Source: JARDZU01 sp963730285
GTDB lineage: Bacteria > Actinomycetota > Acidimicrobiia > Spongiisociales > ZC4RG35
Assembly: GCA_963730285.1 (NCBI GenBank)
Contig: CAVSQY010000007.1
Coordinates: forward strand, 124,001-188,000
DNA length: 64,000 nucleotides
Reading direction: 5' to 3'
Shown here: positions 1 through 8,098 of the stretch, piece after piece
Layout of the letters: each line of letters opens with the position of its first letter
Position numbering within the stretch: the first letter of the stretch is position 1
Notes under the pieces: model-generated
What the model was told of the DNA's origin: nothing
Database searches by the model: none
Seen by the model: only the letters and a program-made list of their open reading frames with translations
Program-made: the position numbers and the translations under genes

Positions 1-732
1 GTGTTTGGTGGGCTCGGCCGGCTTTGGCTCGATGAGCAACGTTCCCTCGAATCCAATCTTGTGCTTGTGGTCGGCGACCAGGTGTAGGAACCTCGCCAAC
101 TGCTCTGCTTCCTGTCTCAGGTTGGTGTTGAGGAGGGTCTCGTATCCCTCCCGACCTCCCCAGAGGACATAGTTTGCGCCACCGAGACGGTGGGTGGACT
201 CGATCGCATGCTTCACCTGCGCCGCGGCATAGGCGAAGACATCCGGATCGGGGTTCGTGGCTGCCCCGGCGGCGTAACGGGGATGCCCGAAGAGGTTGGC
301 GGTGCCCCAAAGCAGCCGCACTCCGGTCTCCGTCATCTTCTGTTCCGCATAGCTCACCATGATCTCGAGATTCTTCGCCGATTCCGCAAATGTCGTGCCC
401 TGCGGGGCGATGTCGACATCGTGGAAGCAGAAGAAGGGCACGCCGAGCTTCGACACGAATTCGAAGGCTGCGTCCATCTTTTGGTGGGCGGCGCCAAGGG
501 GATCCGCCTGCTGCCCCAGCCAGGGGCGGTCGAACGTGCCCTCTCCGAACACATCGCTGCCCGGCCAATTGAATGAATGCCAGAAACACACGGCGACTCG
601 CATCTGGTCCTCCATGCGCTTGCCCAGGACCATCCGGTCCGGCTCATAGACCTTGAAGCTCAGATCGTTGTCTGTGCCGGGACCTTCGAACGGGATGCGA
701 TCAGTCACATCTACAAAGAACTCATCGGCCAT
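1..732 (-). CDS. xylA: Xylose isomerase, N-terminal 244 residues (gene runs off the left edge)
   Basis: The reverse strand opens at ATG 732 (MADEFFVDVTDR) and stays open to base 1, giving 244 residues without a stop. It shows class II xylose isomerase features in order: the FCFHDVDIAP stretch with the catalytic His/Asp pair near residue 100, the WGGREGYE signature, and the LLIEPKP metal-ligand segment just before the edge. The enzyme interconverts D-xylose and D-xylulose in the cytoplasm. An AGCGAC-type weak ribosome site precedes the ATG. About 200 residues of the C-terminal barrel lie outside the window. No xylulokinase or xylose transporter is visible on the right side, so partners, if clustered, lie to the left. 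Identity is confident; only the downstream part is unseen. Confidence 0.93.
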   Translation of the reverse strand, partial: MADEFFVDVTDRIPFEGPGTDNDLSFKVYEPDRMVLGKRMEDQMRVAVCFWHSFNWPGSDVFGEGTFDRPWLGQQADPLGAAHQKMDAAFEFVSKLGVPFFCFHDVDIAPQGTTFAESAKNLEIMVSYAEQKMTETGVRLLWGTANLFGHPRYAAGAATNPDPDVFAYAAAQVKHAIESTHRLGGANYVLWGGREGYETLLNTNLRQEAEQLARFLHLVADHKHKIGFEGTLLIEPKPAEPTKH

Positions 733-790
733 CTTGTCGCTCCTGGTGTACGAAATCCCAGGGTAGGGCGGCTGCGGCGACCACTGGCCG

Positions 791-881
791 TCTCAGGGAA
801 CCAGTCGTCCTTTTCAAGGTAGATCGGTGTCGGGAGAGCTCTTCGGGGTCGGCATCGTTCGGGCTCACAGGGCATTCCCAG
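791..881. promoter_or_regulatory. Repeated TCTCAGGG / CTCACAGGG boxes upstream of the protease gene
   Basis: TCTCAGGGAACCAG lies at 791-804 and CTCACAGGGCATTCCCAG at 864-881, in the xylA-protease intergenic region. Closely related boxes recur before the adjacent response regulator gene (1833-1861) and just after the kinase gene (4006-4022). OmpR-family regulators bind direct repeats of this kind, so these are candidate sites for the neighbouring regulator. The assignment is inference. Confidence 0.45.
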
Positions 882-936
882 AGATGTCGGTGCTCGCTCT
901 CAGTTGGACGTCCAAGACTCGACATTGAGAACCGAA

Positions 937-1809
937 ATGAGCGTCCTCCAACCTCCAACACCCACATCGCCTGTCAGAAGCCCGAGGCATCGCCTCCATC
1001 ACGGCTCTCTGACGACGATCGCCCTGCTGGCGGCAATCGTCATCACCGGCTCCCTGTTGATCCTGATGGCTCTCGCTGGACTGGGTGCCCGTTCTATTCG
1101 TGATAGCGGCGCAGCGGCGACTGGATCGGGGTCCGTCAATGCCGACGGTTCTGGTCCGCTGGCGGCTGTTTCGCCGGCTACCGGATCCGCAATCAGCGTG
1201 GTAGATGTCTCAGCGATTGCCTCCGATGTGGTGAACGGCGTCGTCAGGGTCGAGATCCAGGCTCCGATCCGTGGCCAATCTGAGATTGTTGGGTCAGGCT
1301 CGGGTGTCATCGTGGACAGCGGCGGGACCATCGTGACCAACGCCCATGTTGTCGAAGCTGGGTCCAGCTTCGAAGTGGTGCTCACCAATGGCGACGTGCT
1401 CGAGGCCGCGGTACTTGGTTTGGATACCGCAGACGATCTCGCCCTGCTCCACATCGACATGGCCGGATTGACCCCGATCACCCTCGGTGAGACAGCGAGC
1501 CTGCAAGTGGGGGATCCAGTCATCGCAGTCGGCAACCCGCTTGGGCTGGAAGGTGGACCGTCCGTTTCGACCGGAATCATCTCGGCGTTGAACCGGACCC
1601 TGCAGGACTCGGGCATCACTTTGAGTGGGATCATCCAAACCGACGCCGCGATGACGCAGGGCTCGTCGGGTGGCGCCCTACTCGATGCCAATGGCCGATT
1701 GATCGGAATCACCACGGCCGTGGGGGTCAGCAGCGTGGGCATAGAGGGGATCGGGTTTGCCATCCCGGTGGAAACCATCACCCAGGCGATCACAGCGATG
1801 GCTGGTTGA
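937..1809 (+). CDS. Membrane-anchored trypsin-like serine protease (HtrA/DegP-type catalytic domain, no PDZ)
   Basis: The 290-residue protein has one membrane segment at about residues 26-49, a Gly/Ser/Ala-rich linker, then an S1C-type protease domain. The catalytic triad reads as His137 (TNAHVV), Asp167 (ADDLALL) and Ser244 (QGSSGGA). The usual Asn of GNSGG is Ser here. It ends after the protease fold and lacks the PDZ domain of full HtrA proteins. The domain is predicted to face outside and act in envelope protein quality control. ATG 937 is chosen over TTG 904 because the upstream codons add nothing conserved. It is followed by an OmpR-type regulator and kinase in the same direction, and it shares repeat boxes with them, which suggests an envelope-stress regulon. 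Confidence 0.85.
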   Translation: MSVLQPPTPTSPVRSPRHRLHHGSLTTIALLAAIVITGSLLILMALAGLGARSIRDSGAAATGSGSVNADGSGPLAAVSPATGSAISVVDVSAIASDVVNGVVRVEIQAPIRGQSEIVGSGSGVIVDSGGTIVTNAHVVEAGSSFEVVLTNGDVLEAAVLGLDTADDLALLHIDMAGLTPITLGETASLQVGDPVIAVGNPLGLEGGPSVSTGIISALNRTLQDSGITLSGIIQTDAAMTQGSSGGALLDANGRLIGITTAVGVSSVGIEGIGFAIPVETITQAITAMAG

Positions 1810-1832
1810 CCGAACGCCGGCGTCATCGGCTG

Positions 1833-1861
1833 CTCACAGGATCCTCTCAGGGAATTCCCAG
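1833..1861. promoter_or_regulatory. Paired CTCACAGG / TCTCAGGGAATTCCCAG box before the response regulator
   Basis: CTCACAGG at 1833-1840 is followed by TCTCAGGGAATTCCCAG at 1845-1861. The second part contains the perfect palindrome GGGAATTCCC. It matches boxes at 791-804, 864-881 and 4006-4022. Its position before the regulator start suggests autoregulation. Confidence 0.45.
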
Positions 1862-1886
1862 GCGAAGGAGGTACCTTGAACTGACC

Positions 1887-2591
1887 ATGACCCCCACTTC
1901 TGTCGACCACAACGCCAACATCCTGGTCGTGGATGACGAAGAGAGCCTCTCCGAATTGGTGTCCAGCGCCCTTCGCTTCGCCGGCTACAGCGTGCGAACC
2001 GAGACGAACGGATTTGGCGCACTCAGGAGTGTCAAGGCGGAACTTCCCGACCTGATCGTGCTCGACGTGAACATGCCCGAGTTGGACGGATTCGAGGTGT
2101 GCCGACGTCTCCGGCGAGACGGGATCCAGACCCCGGTGATTTTTCTCACCGCTCGAGATGACATCGATGATCTTCGAACGGGCTTCCGACAGGGTGGTGA
2201 CGATTACCTGACCAAGCCATTCAGTCTCGAGGAGTTGGGCCTCCGCATCGAGGCCCTGCTCCGCAGGGCGGGAGGAACTGCCGACCTGGCGAGAACGACG
2301 GTGGGCGACTTGGTGATCGACGAGGATGCTCATCAGGTCTGGCGTGGCAACGACGAAGTCCAACTCTCGCCGACAGAGTTTCGACTGCTGCGGTTCCTGG
2401 TACTCAACCTGGGCCGGGTCATGTCGAAAGGCCAGATCGTCGAGCATGTCTGGGAATACGACTTCGACGGCAATTACGGGATCGTCGAGACGTACATCTC
2501 CTATCTCCGCAAGAAACTCGAAGACCCCAATGGCTCTCTGATTCAGACGGTCCGCGGGGTCGGGTACGTGATTCGTCGGCCACAAGACTGA
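1887..2591 (+). CDS. OmpR/PhoB-family response regulator
   Basis: The 234-residue protein has a receiver domain (acidic pair Asp16-Asp17, phospho-acceptor Asp60 in LDVNMP, Lys in the TKPF motif) and a C-terminal winged helix ending VRGVGYVIRR, typical of OmpR/PhoB DNA-binding domains. It is expected to be phosphorylated by the kinase starting 3 bases downstream. The start is uncertain. AGGAGG at 1866-1871 lies 15 bases before ATG 1887 but only 3 bases before an in-frame TTG at 1875; I keep the ATG. Probable targets are the adjacent protease gene and itself. Confidence 0.92.
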   Translation: MTPTSVDHNANILVVDDEESLSELVSSALRFAGYSVRTETNGFGALRSVKAELPDLIVLDVNMPELDGFEVCRRLRRDGIQTPVIFLTARDDIDDLRTGFRQGGDDYLTKPFSLEELGLRIEALLRRAGGTADLARTTVGDLVIDEDAHQVWRGNDEVQLSPTEFRLLRFLVLNLGRVMSKGQIVEHVWEYDFDGNYGIVETYISYLRKKLEDPNGSLIQTVRGVGYVIRRPQD

Positions 2592-2594
2592 GCG

Positions 2595-3998
2595 ATGAGC
2601 CTCAGGACAAGGCTGGTCATCTCCTTCACAGTCCTCTTGTTGATCGTCATCGGTGCCGTAGGGTTGGTCGCCTCCCGTTCGATCAGCGACATACTCGTTG
2701 GGCAAATCGACGGCACGCTCACCGGCTTCGTGGAACGCGGCCGATCCGGGGACGGGGAACCGCCATTCGATGATGAGCAACAGGCGGCCGGGAACGGAAG
2801 CACCCTGCTTCGACCATTTGCCGAGGTTCTCGTGGCTAATGACGGCTCGGTGGTCTTTGCCGAGGCCTCTGGCTTCGTCGACGACCCCGATCCTCTGCCC
2901 ACCGTCGAGCGACTCCCCGAGGCGTCGGGTCTCGTCTATATGGACAGTGTCGATGACACTCTCGAATATCGGGCCTACGTTCAGCACCTCCAGGATGGGG
3001 TCACCCTGATCCGCGCAGCTCCGCTGAGTGACGTCAAGACGGCCACCGAGGCTCTGATCCGCACTCTTCTGCTGGCGGGCTCGGGTGTTCTCCTCCTGGG
3101 TGCGGCCGCCACTTGGTGGACGGTACGCAATGCGATGGAGCCGGTGGACGAAATGGTCGACGCCGCCGAGGCGATAGCCGCCGGAGACATGACGCGTCGC
3201 ATCGGTGACGTGAATCCCGACACCGAGTTGGGGCGTCTCGGTGTCTCTTTGAACGAGATGCTGGGCAATCTCGAGCATGCCCTGGAGACCGAGCGGGAGG
3301 GAAGAGATCGCCTCAGGCAATTTGCGGCCGATGCGTCTCATGAGTTGAGGACGCCCTTGACCGCGATCGCCGGCTATGCCGAGTTGCATCGGCGCGGGGG
3401 CCTGGCAGCCAGAGAGGCGGAGGACAGGGCATGGGAGCGAATCGAGAGCGAAGCCAGGAGGATGGGGTCACTGGTCGGGGATCTTCTCACCCTTGCTCGC
3501 TTGGGACAGAGCCAACCTCTTCACATAGGGGACGTCGATCTGTCACGAGTGCTCCGTGACGCCGCCGCGGACCACACCGTCATCGATCCCGAGCGCCCCA
3601 TCCAGGTTTCGGCGCCCGAGCAGCTGATGATCAAGGGAGACCAGGAGCGGCTGACCCAGGTGATCACCAGTCTCCTCTCCAATGTCAGGGTCCATACCCC
3701 GCCGGGGACTTCGGTGACCATGGATCTGTTCGATGAGGGTGAATTGGTGATGTTGGTTGTGGCTGACAATGGGCCCGGCATCCCCCACGAGGCTCTCGAG
3801 CACGTGTTCGATCGGTTCTATCGGGCAGACCCATCTCGCTCCCGATCGTCGGGCGGAACGGGACTCGGTCTCGCCATAGTCCAGGCCATCATCGAGGCAC
3901 ACGGTGGTCACGCCTCGGCATCGAGTGTCGAACAGTTGGGCAGCAAGATCACCATCGAGCTGCCAAAGGTGGCGGACCCCAGCTCTCAGCCAATCTGA
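2595..3998 (+). CDS. Membrane sensor histidine kinase, partner of the preceding regulator
   Basis: The 467-residue protein has an N-terminal membrane helix (about 8-30), an extracellular sensor region of about 130 residues, a second membrane helix (about 155-177), a HAMP linker, and HisKA with His249 in SHELRTPLTAI. The ATPase domain follows, with N-box (TSLLSNVRVHTPPG), G1 (DNGPGIP) and G2 (GGTGLGLAI) motifs. The N-box Asn-Ala-Xaa-Lys is altered to SNVRV. The gene starts 3 bases after the response regulator stop, so the two are cotranscribed. The ligand is unknown. The association with a membrane protease suggests envelope stress sensing. Confidence 0.92.
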   Translation: MSLRTRLVISFTVLLLIVIGAVGLVASRSISDILVGQIDGTLTGFVERGRSGDGEPPFDDEQQAAGNGSTLLRPFAEVLVANDGSVVFAEASGFVDDPDPLPTVERLPEASGLVYMDSVDDTLEYRAYVQHLQDGVTLIRAAPLSDVKTATEALIRTLLLAGSGVLLLGAAATWWTVRNAMEPVDEMVDAAEAIAAGDMTRRIGDVNPDTELGRLGVSLNEMLGNLEHALETEREGRDRLRQFAADASHELRTPLTAIAGYAELHRRGGLAAREAEDRAWERIESEARRMGSLVGDLLTLARLGQSQPLHIGDVDLSRVLRDAAADHTVIDPERPIQVSAPEQLMIKGDQERLTQVITSLLSNVRVHTPPGTSVTMDLFDEGELVMLVVADNGPGIPHEALEHVFDRFYRADPSRSRSSGGTGLGLAIVQAIIEAHGGHASASSVEQLGSKITIELPKVADPSSQPI

Positions 3999-4005
3999 CC
4001 ACCTA

Positions 4006-4022
4006 TCTCAGGGCTCTCACAG
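4006..4022. promoter_or_regulatory. TCTCAGGG-CTCTCACAG box after the kinase gene
   Basis: TCTCAGGGCTCTCACAG repeats the element seen at 791, 864 and 1845. A ribosome-site-like AAGGAG and an ATG-AGA-TGA minimal frame follow near 4053-4075, ahead of a strong terminator. A short regulated transcript could therefore start here, but no real protein is evident. Confidence 0.3.
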
Positions 4023-4106
4023 CCGGTGGGCCCATCATGGAGTGAGATGCCCCAAGGAGCAGACGTCATGAGATGAATCCGTTGAGTTTCTCCTCCCATG
4101 TTGGCG

Positions 4107-4140
4107 ACAAAGGGGCCGGCCAGGAAACCGGCCCCTTTGT
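4107..4140. terminator. Strong bidirectional hairpin terminator between convergent genes
   Basis: A perfect 13-bp stem, ACAAAGGGGCCGG / CCGGCCCCTTTGT, closes an 8-base loop. The stem's own T-rich ends give a tail on both strands. It lies between the kinase gene ending at 3998 and the convergent heliorhodopsin ending at 4243, so it can serve both. The other ~200 bases of this gap hold only the repeat box described separately. Confidence 0.8.
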
Positions 4141-4242
4141 CTTGCCTCAGCGAGGTTCGGCTTCCAGGTTGGGCCATCGGGTCCTCAGCCTCCACCCTTC
4201 CTCGAACGGGAGGGTGGCTCAAGGAGGCGAGGGCGTCGTCAC

Positions 4243-5010
4243 CTAGCCGGCCAGGGTGCCTCCGAAGACCTGCCAGGCCAGGGCCGACTTGGCAATCAGG
4301 CTCAACAGCACGTAGGTGTATTCGCCTCGCGTGTAGTTCGCCCATCTCCCGACTTTTCGATACTGGAGGACCATGACGATCGCGAAGACATTGAAGAAGG
4401 CGAACAGCGAGAAGAAGATTCCATAGACGAATCCGGGTGGGCTGGCCTCGAAACCCGGGGTGAACAGATAGATGCCGATGGCGATCCAGGGGATTGCCCC
4501 AGCAAGGACACCGAACCAGAAGGGGAGCCAACTTACAGACTGGCCCGGCGTCTCGTATTTCTCCTGCAGCAGCCCGAAGAGGATCATCGAGGCATTGACA
4601 CCCGCCAAGGCGACAAGAGCGGCGATGTCGGAGATTCCGACCAGCATCGCGATCAGCACCACCATCACCGACGAGGAGAGGGAGTACTCGATCCATCTGG
4701 CGTAGTTCCGCTGTCGATCCAGATTGCGTCGATACCACTGATAGATCCCGGGCATTGCGATCAGGAAGTGGGCCAGCGCAGACATGAAGAGGAAGATGGC
4801 CACGCCCCAGGCGATGCTGACATCGAACAACGGCTCCACTTCGGGTGCGGTGGCTCCCGGAGGCCCCGTCATGTACGTAGCTATGACGGGAAGTGTGAAG
4901 CCGGTGGCCAGGAGCAGCACGACGACACCCTGCGACGCATGCAGGACACCCATCACGCTGTTGTAAAGACGCAGTCGGTCTTTCGGTCGATTTGATTTTG
5001 TGAGTGTCAT
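4243..5010 (-). CDS. Heliorhodopsin
   Basis: The 255-residue protein has seven predicted membrane helices. It carries the hallmark heliorhodopsin stretches: TYMTGPPGAT in the first loop, RWIEYSLSSSVM in helix 3 with the counterion Glu108, GVNASMILFG, LPFWFG, PGFVYGI, and LSLIAKSALAWQVF in helix 7 with the retinal Schiff-base Lys241. These match the founding family member 48C12 closely from memory. Heliorhodopsins are retinal photoreceptors inserted with reversed topology and do not pump ions; their signalling role is largely unsettled. ATG 5010 places the Lys at the family position and leaves a short basic N-terminus; the longer frame reaching 5298 has no membrane or family content. A LysE-type exporter is transcribed divergently 87 bases away. 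No carotenoid oxygenase or other retinal-synthesis gene is visible here. Confidence 0.97.
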   Translation of the reverse strand: MTLTKSNRPKDRLRLYNSVMGVLHASQGVVVLLLATGFTLPVIATYMTGPPGATAPEVEPLFDVSIAWGVAIFLFMSALAHFLIAMPGIYQWYRRNLDRQRNYARWIEYSLSSSVMVVLIAMLVGISDIAALVALAGVNASMILFGLLQEKYETPGQSVSWLPFWFGVLAGAIPWIAIGIYLFTPGFEASPPGFVYGIFFSLFAFFNVFAIVMVLQYRKVGRWANYTRGEYTYVLLSLIAKSALAWQVFGGTLAG

Positions 5011-5097
5011 AGTCAGATATTCGTAGCCACGGACCGGGCGGATGACCTCGAGCGATATTCGCGATGAGCCGTCGCCCACCAACAATATGGTCCTGGC

Positions 5098-5709
5098 ATG
5101 GGTGCCTTCTGGACAGGTGTAGTAGCAGGTTACGGGATAGCGATCCCGGTTGGGGCCATCGCCGTGCTGGTCATCCAGATGGGCCTTCGCTCCGGATTCG
5201 CCATTGCTTTCTGCGCCGGAGCCGGGGCTGCCACCGCCGACCTGATCTATGCCACGGTGGCAGTGATCGGGGGCGCCGCCCTGGCCGAGTCGATTCAAGA
5301 GATTGGTCGCCCGTTTCGAGTCTTGAGTGCACTGGTCTTGGTGGGGCTTGCAATCTTCGGCCTGTGGCGGGTCCGATCACCCGTTGAGCGGACTGGCTCG
5401 GTTCGGCCCACTCTCTCATCGAGGCTGTCGGTCTATGCGCGATTTCTCGGCCTCACCCTGATCAATCCCACCACCGTGATCTATTTCGCGGCCGTCATCG
5501 TCGGCGTCGGGGTTGCTCGCGATCTCACACCACTCTCCGGTGCATTGTTCGCCATCGGAGCTTTCCTGGCCTCATTGTCATGGCAAACCGCCCTGGCGGC
5601 ATTGGGAGGGCTGGCCGGTCATCGGCTCTCACCACGTGCCGAGACGGTGGCCATAGTGGGAGGGAATCTCTTGATATTCGGTCTGGCGGTCTGGATCGTC
5701 CTGGGTTAG
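5098..5709 (+). CDS. LysE/RhtB-family amino-acid exporter
   Basis: The 203-residue hydrophobic protein has about six membrane segments and the family N-terminus (GYGIAIPVGAIAVLVI, a LysE-type PxGP-like motif), a second conserved block ending in LINPTTVIYF, and a hydrophobic C-terminus. The size fits LysE/RhtB transporters (200-220 residues), which export amino acids or related small molecules. It is divergent from heliorhodopsin, and the 87-bp gap could hold both promoters. Co-regulation with the photoreceptor is speculative. Substrate not predictable. Confidence 0.83.
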   Translation: MGAFWTGVVAGYGIAIPVGAIAVLVIQMGLRSGFAIAFCAGAGAATADLIYATVAVIGGAALAESIQEIGRPFRVLSALVLVGLAIFGLWRVRSPVERTGSVRPTLSSRLSVYARFLGLTLINPTTVIYFAAVIVGVGVARDLTPLSGALFAIGAFLASLSWQTALAALGGLAGHRLSPRAETVAIVGGNLLIFGLAVWIVLG

Positions 5710-5759
5710 CAGTCTCATCTCCTTGTGGCCGAGCCGTCGTCGGGGGTTAGGTTTCCAGA

Positions 5760-6692
5760 ATGGATGACGGCACGATGATTTGGCTCCTCAACGGGGATCC
5801 GGCCGTTCGTTGGCAGGTGGAGCGTGATTTGATCGGGGCTTCTCGAGCCCAATGGGAGAGGACCCAATCCCTTATCGGGTCGGAGGGATGGGGGAGCCGG
5901 CTACTCACCGAACAAGACGAGACCGGCACGTGGGGCGGCGGTCTGTACAACCCGAAGTGGATCTCGACAACCTACACCCTCCTCCTCCTGCGGAGATTCG
6001 GTCTCGATCAGGAGAGCTCATCTGCCCGCAAGGGAGCGAGGATCCTCCTGGACCGAGCCAAATGGGTGGAAGGGGGAGTGTGCTATTCACCGAGCGGCAT
6101 CGCCGAGCGATGCATCAACGGCATGGTTCTATCCATCGCCTCCTGGTTCGACATCGATGACGCTCGAATCGACGACATCGCCGAGCTCATGATGCGAGCC
6201 CGTCTTCCCGATGGTGGATGGAATTGCCGCGACCATCAGGGTGCCACCCACTCGTCGATGAACACCACGATCTCGGTATTGGAGGGGTTGCTGGAATGGC
6301 GGCGCCTGAGGGGTACCGGCGTGGCCGGTGAGGCGATCGCGTCAGGAAACGAATTTCTGCTTGAACATCGCATGTTCCGGTCGCATACCACGGGTGAGGT
6401 CATCTCGGATGCCTGGACCAAATTCTCCTTCCCCCCGCGTTGGCACTACGACATCCTGAGAGGCCTCGACGAGATGCGAGACGCCGGCATCGCGCCGGAC
6501 GCCCGAGCAACTGAGGCGATCGACATCGTGCGGGGCCGCGCGAGAAACGGGATGTGGCCGGTCGGTCCGCGTCACCCAAACAGAGTCTTCTTTCGGCTGG
6601 AAGATGGGCGGTCCCCGAGCCGCTGGAACACGCTGCGGGCCTTGCGAGTGCTCAATTGGTGGGAGCGAGGGAGCTCGCCTTCTCAAGGGTGA
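5760..6692 (+). CDS. Terpene-cyclase/prenyltransferase alpha-toroid-like protein of unknown function
   Basis: The 310-residue soluble protein has repeated helix-pair units with the Gly-Gly-Trp and Trp-Gly-Gly turns seen in prenyltransferase/squalene-cyclase toroids (TGTWGGGLYNPKW near 60, EGGVCYSPSG near 105, PDGGWNCRDH near 155). It lacks an obvious DxDD catalytic acid motif, so cyclase activity is doubtful. The length is about half that of squalene-hopene cyclase. ATG 5760 opens with MDDGTMIWLLNGDPAVRWQVERDLI, which resembles the N-terminus of uncharacterised proteins of this fold. It stands alone, with 62 bases to the next gene. The fold call is reasonable; the function is unknown. Confidence 0.65.
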   Translation: MDDGTMIWLLNGDPAVRWQVERDLIGASRAQWERTQSLIGSEGWGSRLLTEQDETGTWGGGLYNPKWISTTYTLLLLRRFGLDQESSSARKGARILLDRAKWVEGGVCYSPSGIAERCINGMVLSIASWFDIDDARIDDIAELMMRARLPDGGWNCRDHQGATHSSMNTTISVLEGLLEWRRLRGTGVAGEAIASGNEFLLEHRMFRSHTTGEVISDAWTKFSFPPRWHYDILRGLDEMRDAGIAPDARATEAIDIVRGRARNGMWPVGPRHPNRVFFRLEDGRSPSRWNTLRALRVLNWWERGSSPSQG

Positions 6693-6754
6693 GACGGACC
6701 GGCCCCCGGGTATTACCGTGCTGACGCCAAGGGTGAGGTGGGAGGTCCCATTGT

Positions 6755-8098
6755 GTGGCTGCCCAAAATGACGACTGTGGGTTTCGTGCGATGAGCCACG
6801 TGTTTCACCGGGCCGCAGCTCCCCTGACCGCGGTCAGGGCGCAGGGCTGTTGGGTCTACGACGACGAGGGCCGGGACTACCTGGATGCTGCCGGTGGGGC
6901 CATCGTGGTCAACGTGGGCCATGGTGACTCCAATGTCGTCACCGCCCTGGAGACGGCCAGGGGCCTCGATTATGTCCACGCCTCCACCTTCACTTCCACG
7001 GCACTCGAGAGGTATGCGTCGAGGTTGGCTCCGCATCTTCCGGTTGTGGAACCGCGCGTGTACCCGACGAGTGGGGGAGCGGAGTCGGTGGAGACGGCTC
7101 TGAAGCTCGCGCGCGCCTATCACCTCGCCCGTGGCGAGAGCGGGCGGGACGTCATCATCTCCCGTCACCAGTCCTATCACGGGAACACCCTCGGTGCACT
7201 GGGCGTATCGGACAGGCCCTGGCTGTCCTCGCCCTATCAGCCATGGCTCGGGCGCGCCGTTCACGTCCCGCCGGTCACCGAATACCGGTGTCCCAATCCG
7301 TCCCACCCTGATGGGTGCGCCCAATGGCATGCGGATGCCTTGGACCGGTGCATGACGATGATCGGCACCGATCGCGTCGCAGCTTTCATCGGAGAGGCGG
7401 TGGGAGGGGCGGTTTTGGGGGCGGCCAAACCACCACATGGGTATTGGGAGGCGATATCGGAGGTCTGCCGGCGCCACGGGGCCCTCCTCATAGTCGACGA
7501 GGTCATGTCCGGCTTCGGTCGGACAGGGCGATGGTTCGGAATCGAGCACTTCGATGCGCAACCAGACGTCATGGTGTCGGGAAAAGGTGCGGCCGGAGGT
7601 TATTGGCCCCTCGGCCTGTGCGTTGCGTCCGGTGATGTGCACGACACAGTCATGTCGAGTGGTGGGTTCGTGCACGGCTTCACCTTCTCGCATTCCCCGG
7701 TCGGGGCGGCAGTCGCCGAGGCGGTTCTCGACAGGCTCGAGACCGGTCAGTTGGTGGAGCGATCGGCCGCGCTGGGGACCAGGTTGCTCGGCTCCCTGCA
7801 GGTGTCACTGTCGGGGATGCCGATGGTGGGGGATGTGCGGGGTCTCGGCCTTCTCATCGCGGTGGAGCTGGTGGCTGACTTGGTGACGAAGGCACCCTTT
7901 CCCCGCGAGCGAAAGATGGCCGAGAGCCTCGCCGCCGAAGCGCGACGTCGTGGCCTGCTGGTTTACCCGTCCACTGGCTGCGCCGACGGTTCAGAGGGCG
8001 ATTTGATCCTGATCGGCCCCCCATTCATCATCACCGATGAGGAGATGACGATGGTCGTGGATCGGCTGACGGCGGCCATCGAAGCGGTTGCACGGTGA
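6755..8098 (+). CDS. Class III PLP-dependent aminotransferase
   Basis: The 447-residue protein has the fold type I layout of omega-aminotransferases: YPTSGGAESVETALKLAR near 110, the IVDEVMSGFGRTG cofactor Asp block, and the PLP-binding Lys in MVSGKGAAGGYWPLG. Such enzymes move amino groups from beta/omega-amino acids or diamines to a keto acid. GTG 6755 is preceded by GGGAGGT (6740-6746) at good spacing. It is the first of four genes joined by short overlaps with a deacetylase and two peptidases. The context suggests it uses an amine or beta-amino acid released by those enzymes. The exact substrate is not predictable. Confidence 0.9.
   Translation: MAAQNDDCGFRAMSHVFHRAAAPLTAVRAQGCWVYDDEGRDYLDAAGGAIVVNVGHGDSNVVTALETARGLDYVHASTFTSTALERYASRLAPHLPVVEPRVYPTSGGAESVETALKLARAYHLARGESGRDVIISRHQSYHGNTLGALGVSDRPWLSSPYQPWLGRAVHVPPVTEYRCPNPSHPDGCAQWHADALDRCMTMIGTDRVAAFIGEAVGGAVLGAAKPPHGYWEAISEVCRRHGALLIVDEVMSGFGRTGRWFGIEHFDAQPDVMVSGKGAAGGYWPLGLCVASGDVHDTVMSSGGFVHGFTFSHSPVGAAVAEAVLDRLETGQLVERSAALGTRLLGSLQVSLSGMPMVGDVRGLGLLIAVELVADLVTKAPFPRERKMAESLAAEARRRGLLVYPSTGCADGSEGDLILIGPPFIITDEEMTMVVDRLTAAIEAVAR

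Noticed and set aside
999..3389. A 796-codon open frame on the reverse strand
   Set aside because: It lies antisense to the protease, response regulator and kinase genes and has no recognisable domains. It results from the high GC content and codon bias of the forward genes.
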